Below, piece after piece: positions 7,124 to 8,376 of a stretch of 8,376 nucleotides of DNA; positions within the stretch are counted from its first letter, which is position 1; each line of letters opens with the position of its first letter. The stretch is taken from the NCBI GenBank assembly GCA_030592835.1, contig JAUVIJ010000078.1, positions 1-8,376 of the forward strand. The letters run 5' to 3'. This DNA is from Candidatus Cloacimonadota bacterium. GTDB taxonomy: Bacteria > Cloacimonadota > Cloacimonadia > Cloacimonadales > TCS61. A model generated the notes under the pieces. It did no database searches. It had not been told where the DNA came from and saw only the letters and a program-made list of their open reading frames with translations. A program made the translations under genes and the position numbers.

Positions 7124-7456
7124 TCAATTCTTCCTTAATAAAATCAAACCGATAAAACCATGGATAATAAATCCAAATGAGATCAATAAACCAACCCAGT
7201 TAGTTTTCAGAAATCCGCTGAAATCTGTAAATTGAGTCAGAACATAAATATTTATAAGTATTATCATTATTATACCCAGAGTCATGTATAATGCCCGTTG
7301 AGATAGAGCCGATTCCCGTTCATCATACTTATGTCTTTTCATGAAAAACAGCAGAAAAGCCAGATTCAAACTATACATGCCCTGCACACCGAAAAATGAA
7401 ATACAGATCGATCCGATAAATCCGATTATGATAAATAATATATAAAATCTTTGCAT
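7124..7456 (-). CDS. Small four-helix membrane protein paired with the XRE regulator
   Basis: This 110-residue protein has four hydrophobic segments near residues 4-22, 26-39, 55-74 and 86-107. Between the second and third is a charged cytoplasmic-type loop, KRHKYDERESALSQRA. A short DERE-type loop between helices is typical of small DUF2178-like membrane proteins, which are often encoded just downstream of a 65-70-residue Cro/CI-type regulator, exactly as here. Family membership is an inference from this pattern. The ATG (7456-7454) is preceded by AAGG with 7 bases between, and the gene begins 16 bases after the regulator stop. Its TGA (7126-7124) lies inside the translation-initiation region of the next gene, which suggests coupled translation. 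The molecular function is unknown. Confidence 0.8.
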   Translation of the reverse strand: MQRFYILFIIIGFIGSICISFFGVQGMYSLNLAFLLFFMKRHKYDERESALSQRALYMTLGIIMIILINIYVLTQFTDFSGFLKTNWVGLLISFGFIIHGFIGLILLRKN

Positions 7457-7472
7457 AATACAACCTTTTATA

Positions 7473-7682
7473 TTACTGATCTTCCAGGGTGAATATTCCC
7501 TCGACCGGAACCTGGAATACCACAGAAATAAGGATTGCCAACTTTACAGAAGGATTGAATTTTCCCTTCTCAATGGCATGAACGGTCTGACGCGAAACCT
7601 CCAGTTTATCAGCCAGTTCCTGCTGAGTCATTTCATTATTCCGAAACCGGTATTCCCTGATCCTGTTCTTCAAAATTTTCAC
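7473..7682 (-). CDS. Small XRE/Cro-CI family transcriptional regulator
   Basis: The product is a 69-residue DNA-binding protein that is almost entirely one helix-turn-helix domain. The core reads MTQQELADKLEVSRQTVHAI followed by EKGKFNPSVKLAI, the classic XRE pattern: helix 2 QQELADKL, turn EVS, recognition helix RQTVHAIEKG. The tail VPVEGIFTLED resembles the end of YozG-like short regulators. The frame extends upstream to a TTG at 7715. However, AGGAG (7694-7690) stands 7 bases before GTG 7682-7680, and from that GTG the length matches the family, so I start there. It heads the set of four genes with the small membrane protein, zinc-ribbon protein and lepB. Repeats at 7716-7752 in its promoter region suggest it represses its own operon. 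It has no ligand-binding domain, so the membrane partner may control it. Confidence 0.88.
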   Translation of the reverse strand: MKILKNRIREYRFRNNEMTQQELADKLEVSRQTVHAIEKGKFNPSVKLAILISVVFQVPVEGIFTLEDQ

Positions 7683-7715
7683 CCGTAAACTCCTGCTTAT
7701 CACGTTGAAGCTCAA

Positions 7716-7752
7716 GTAAATAATAGTTTACATGTTGTCAAGTATTATTTAC
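7716..7752 (-). promoter_or_regulatory. Probable promoter and autoregulatory operator of the regulator-lepB gene set
   Basis: GTAAATAATA (7716-7725) and TATTATTTAC (7743-7752) form perfect 10-bp inverted arms around 17 bases. A further half-site TTTAC lies at 7727-7731, facing GTAAA at 7716-7720. On the minus strand ATGTAAA followed by ACTTGA occurs twice, so there is direct repetition too. Between the arms the minus strand carries TTGACA (7741-7736), a consensus -35 hexamer; the matching -10 is poor. The arrangement, 34 bases upstream of the regulator GTG, fits autorepression by the encoded XRE protein. Confidence 0.55.
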
Positions 7753-7773
7753 ATCGGGATTGGGTCAGTACGG

Positions 7774-7914
7774 AATTTTAAAATAGGCTTGGCAGAAAGA
7801 ATGAATAATGTAATCAAAAGTTTACTTAAAAGAGCATATGGTTATAAAGATTTTGATTATTTGAGATTGAAAATTTTGCAAAAATGTGGATATTTAATGG
7901 TAGGTGTAAAATGA
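7774..7914 (+). pseudogene. C-terminal remnant of an ISL3-type transposase
   Basis: This is the only plus-strand coding trace that looks genuine. The frame encodes GLAERMNNVIKSLLKRAYGY then KDFDYLRLKILQKCGYLM, ending at TGA 7912-7914. The pattern (E)xxNNxIKxxxKRAYGYxxFxxxRxxI is the end of the DDE transposase domain of ISL3-family elements, downstream of the catalytic Glu. About 45 residues remain of a protein usually near 400, with no DDE residues. The frame can be extended back to an ATG at 7732, but that stretch does not resemble a transposase and overlaps the regulator promoter, so the gene is a relic. The family name rests on remembered motifs. Confidence 0.65.
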
Positions 7915-7943
7915 CCTCTAACCACAGTCATTTGCCGAGAACC
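7774..7943 (+). mobile_element. 3' end of a degraded ISL3-like insertion sequence
   Basis: The transposase relic is followed 29 bases later by a sequence that reads inward as GGTTCTCGGCAAATGACTG (7943-7925, minus strand). This resembles the GGxTCT...GxCAAAT style of ISL3 terminal inverted repeats and would be the right end. No matching left end is present, so most of the element has been deleted. The left boundary is approximate; it is set where transposase similarity seems to begin. Confidence 0.5.
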
Positions 7944-8002
7944 AAAAATATAAAGGATAGATGTTGTCAATACAGAAAGTGATTACAATCCAGTGGATCA
8001 AT

Positions 8003-8031
8003 AAAAAAACCCCGGCGGATTGCCAGGGTTT
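8003..8031 (-). terminator. Intrinsic terminator of the secreted-protein gene
   Basis: On the minus strand AAACCCTGGC and GCCGGGGTTT pair around an AATCC loop, giving a 10-bp stem followed by TTTTTTT. The single imperfect pair is a G-U wobble on the minus-strand RNA but an A-C mismatch on the plus strand, so the terminator works leftward. It lies about 100 bases beyond the stop of the gene ending at 8134 and separates it from the regulator-lepB genes. Confidence 0.9.
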
Positions 8032-8115
8032 AATAATTCTGTCATTTGTTTACTTCATCAGGACTTGTCCGCCATTACTTTAGGAGGATTTATCCATTAT
8101 TATTTACAGTTTAGT

Positions 8116-8131
8116 TCATATGACCATATGA
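8116..8131. repeat. Short perfect dyad just after the secreted-protein stop
   Basis: TCATAT-GACC-ATATGA is a 6+4+6 inverted repeat; it also contains two direct CATATGA copies one base apart. It starts within 3 bases of the TAG stop. It is too weak and lacks a T-tract for a terminator. It may be a protein site or chance. The rest of the gene-free interval 7944-8133 shows only the terminator at 8003-8031 and no credible ORF. Confidence 0.3.
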
Positions 8132-8133
8132 TA

Positions 8134-8376
8134 CTATTTAAGGAGGATCATTTTCTTAGTCGATGTATATTCCCCTGTTTTCATCTTATAGAAGTAAACA
8201 CCACTGCTGACTTTTTTACTGTTATAATCTTTACCGTTCCAGATAGCAGTATGATCTCCCGCTTCCAGATCAGTTTTAAGCAGCGTTTTTATCTTTTCAC
8301 CCTTTATATTGAAAATTTCCAGAGTCACCTTACCTGCTTCTTTCAAGGAGAAAGCAATGTTGGTTTCCGGGTTGAA
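8134..8376 (-). CDS. C-terminal secretion/FlgD-like domain of a large exported protein (5' end outside window)
   Basis: The frame is open from the window edge to TAG at 8136-8134, leaving the last 80 residues. They start FNPETNIAFSLKEAGKVTLE and continue IFNIKGEKIKTLL...EAGDHTAIWNGKDYNSKKVSSGVYFYKMKTGEYTSTKKMILLK. This is the FlgD Ig-like/type IX-style C-terminal sorting module: FNPxTxIxFSL, an IFNxxGxxIxTL strand, WNGxD, SSGVYxYxM and a final KKMxLxK. Such a module sits at the end of large secreted or surface-attached proteins and targets them to the outer membrane or beyond. The TTG at 8346 is internal, because the frame and homology run through it. The functional N-terminal part is not visible, so its activity is unknown. 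A strong terminator follows. Confidence 0.9.
   Translation of the reverse strand, partial: FNPETNIAFSLKEAGKVTLEIFNIKGEKIKTLLKTDLEAGDHTAIWNGKDYNSKKVSSGVYFYKMKTGEYTSTKKMILLK

Noticed and set aside
7683..7715. TTG start adding 11 residues to the XRE regulator
   Set aside because: It would place the AGGAG ribosome site inside the coding region; the GTG at 7682-7680 has the ribosome site and gives the family length.
8081..8146. AGGAGG motifs on the plus strand (8082-8087 and 8141-8146 region)
   Set aside because: No plus-strand ORF follows either one; the second is the complement of the codons for the ILLK end of the secreted protein.
1..8376. CRISPR array, tRNA, rRNA, phage genes or a defence island
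   Set aside because: No regularly spaced repeats, no cloverleaf or rRNA signature, and no nuclease or phage protein motifs were seen on either strand.

Overview
The window is AT-rich, and every intact gene lies on the minus strand, so transcription runs from right to left. The partial gene at the right edge ends in a secretion/FlgD-like C-terminal domain (FNPETNIAFSL...WNGKD...SSGVYFYKM...LLK). The partial gene at the left edge is a secreted protein built of carboxypeptidase-regulatory-like beta-sandwich repeats. Both styles are common in the FCB superphylum. With the low GC and the kinase/TPR/GAF/sigma-54 fusion, they suggest an uncultured lineage such as Candidatus Cloacimonadota. This placement is an inference; there is no rRNA gene in the window.

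From right to left on the minus strand: (1) 8376-8134, the end of a secreted protein, followed by a strong intrinsic terminator (8031-8003). (2) 7943-7774, on the plus strand, the 3' remnant of an ISL3-type transposase with a probable right IS end. (3) A four-gene set with short gaps, 7682-5513: a small XRE/Cro-type repressor, a four-helix membrane protein, a zinc-ribbon polytopic membrane protein, and signal peptidase I. Its promoter region (7752-7716) carries inverted and direct repeats that look like an autoregulatory operator. (4) A 274-bp intergenic region with two tandem 15-bp dyads, a sigma-54-type -24/-12 element and a three-copy hexamer repeat. (5) 5238-1066, a 1390-residue protein: Ser/Thr kinase, degenerate STAND-like middle, TPRs, GAF, sigma-54 AAA+ domain and Fis-type helix-turn-helix. 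(6) A 255-bp intergenic region with a second -24/-12 element. (7) 810-1, the start of an exported beta-sandwich repeat protein.

The most notable point is a candidate self-contained sigma-54 circuit. The giant kinase-linked bacterial enhancer-binding protein and the exported-protein gene next to it are each preceded, at normal promoter distances, by TGG-N8-TTTGCA, which has the invariant GG-N10-GC spacing. In front of the activator gene the tandem dyads lie about 145 and 165 bp upstream of the predicted start site, where enhancer sites for such activators normally sit. The proposal is that the protein senses a signal through kinase, TPR and GAF parts and drives both itself and a surface protein with RNA polymerase-sigma54. 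It comes from reading the sequence alone and is not proven.
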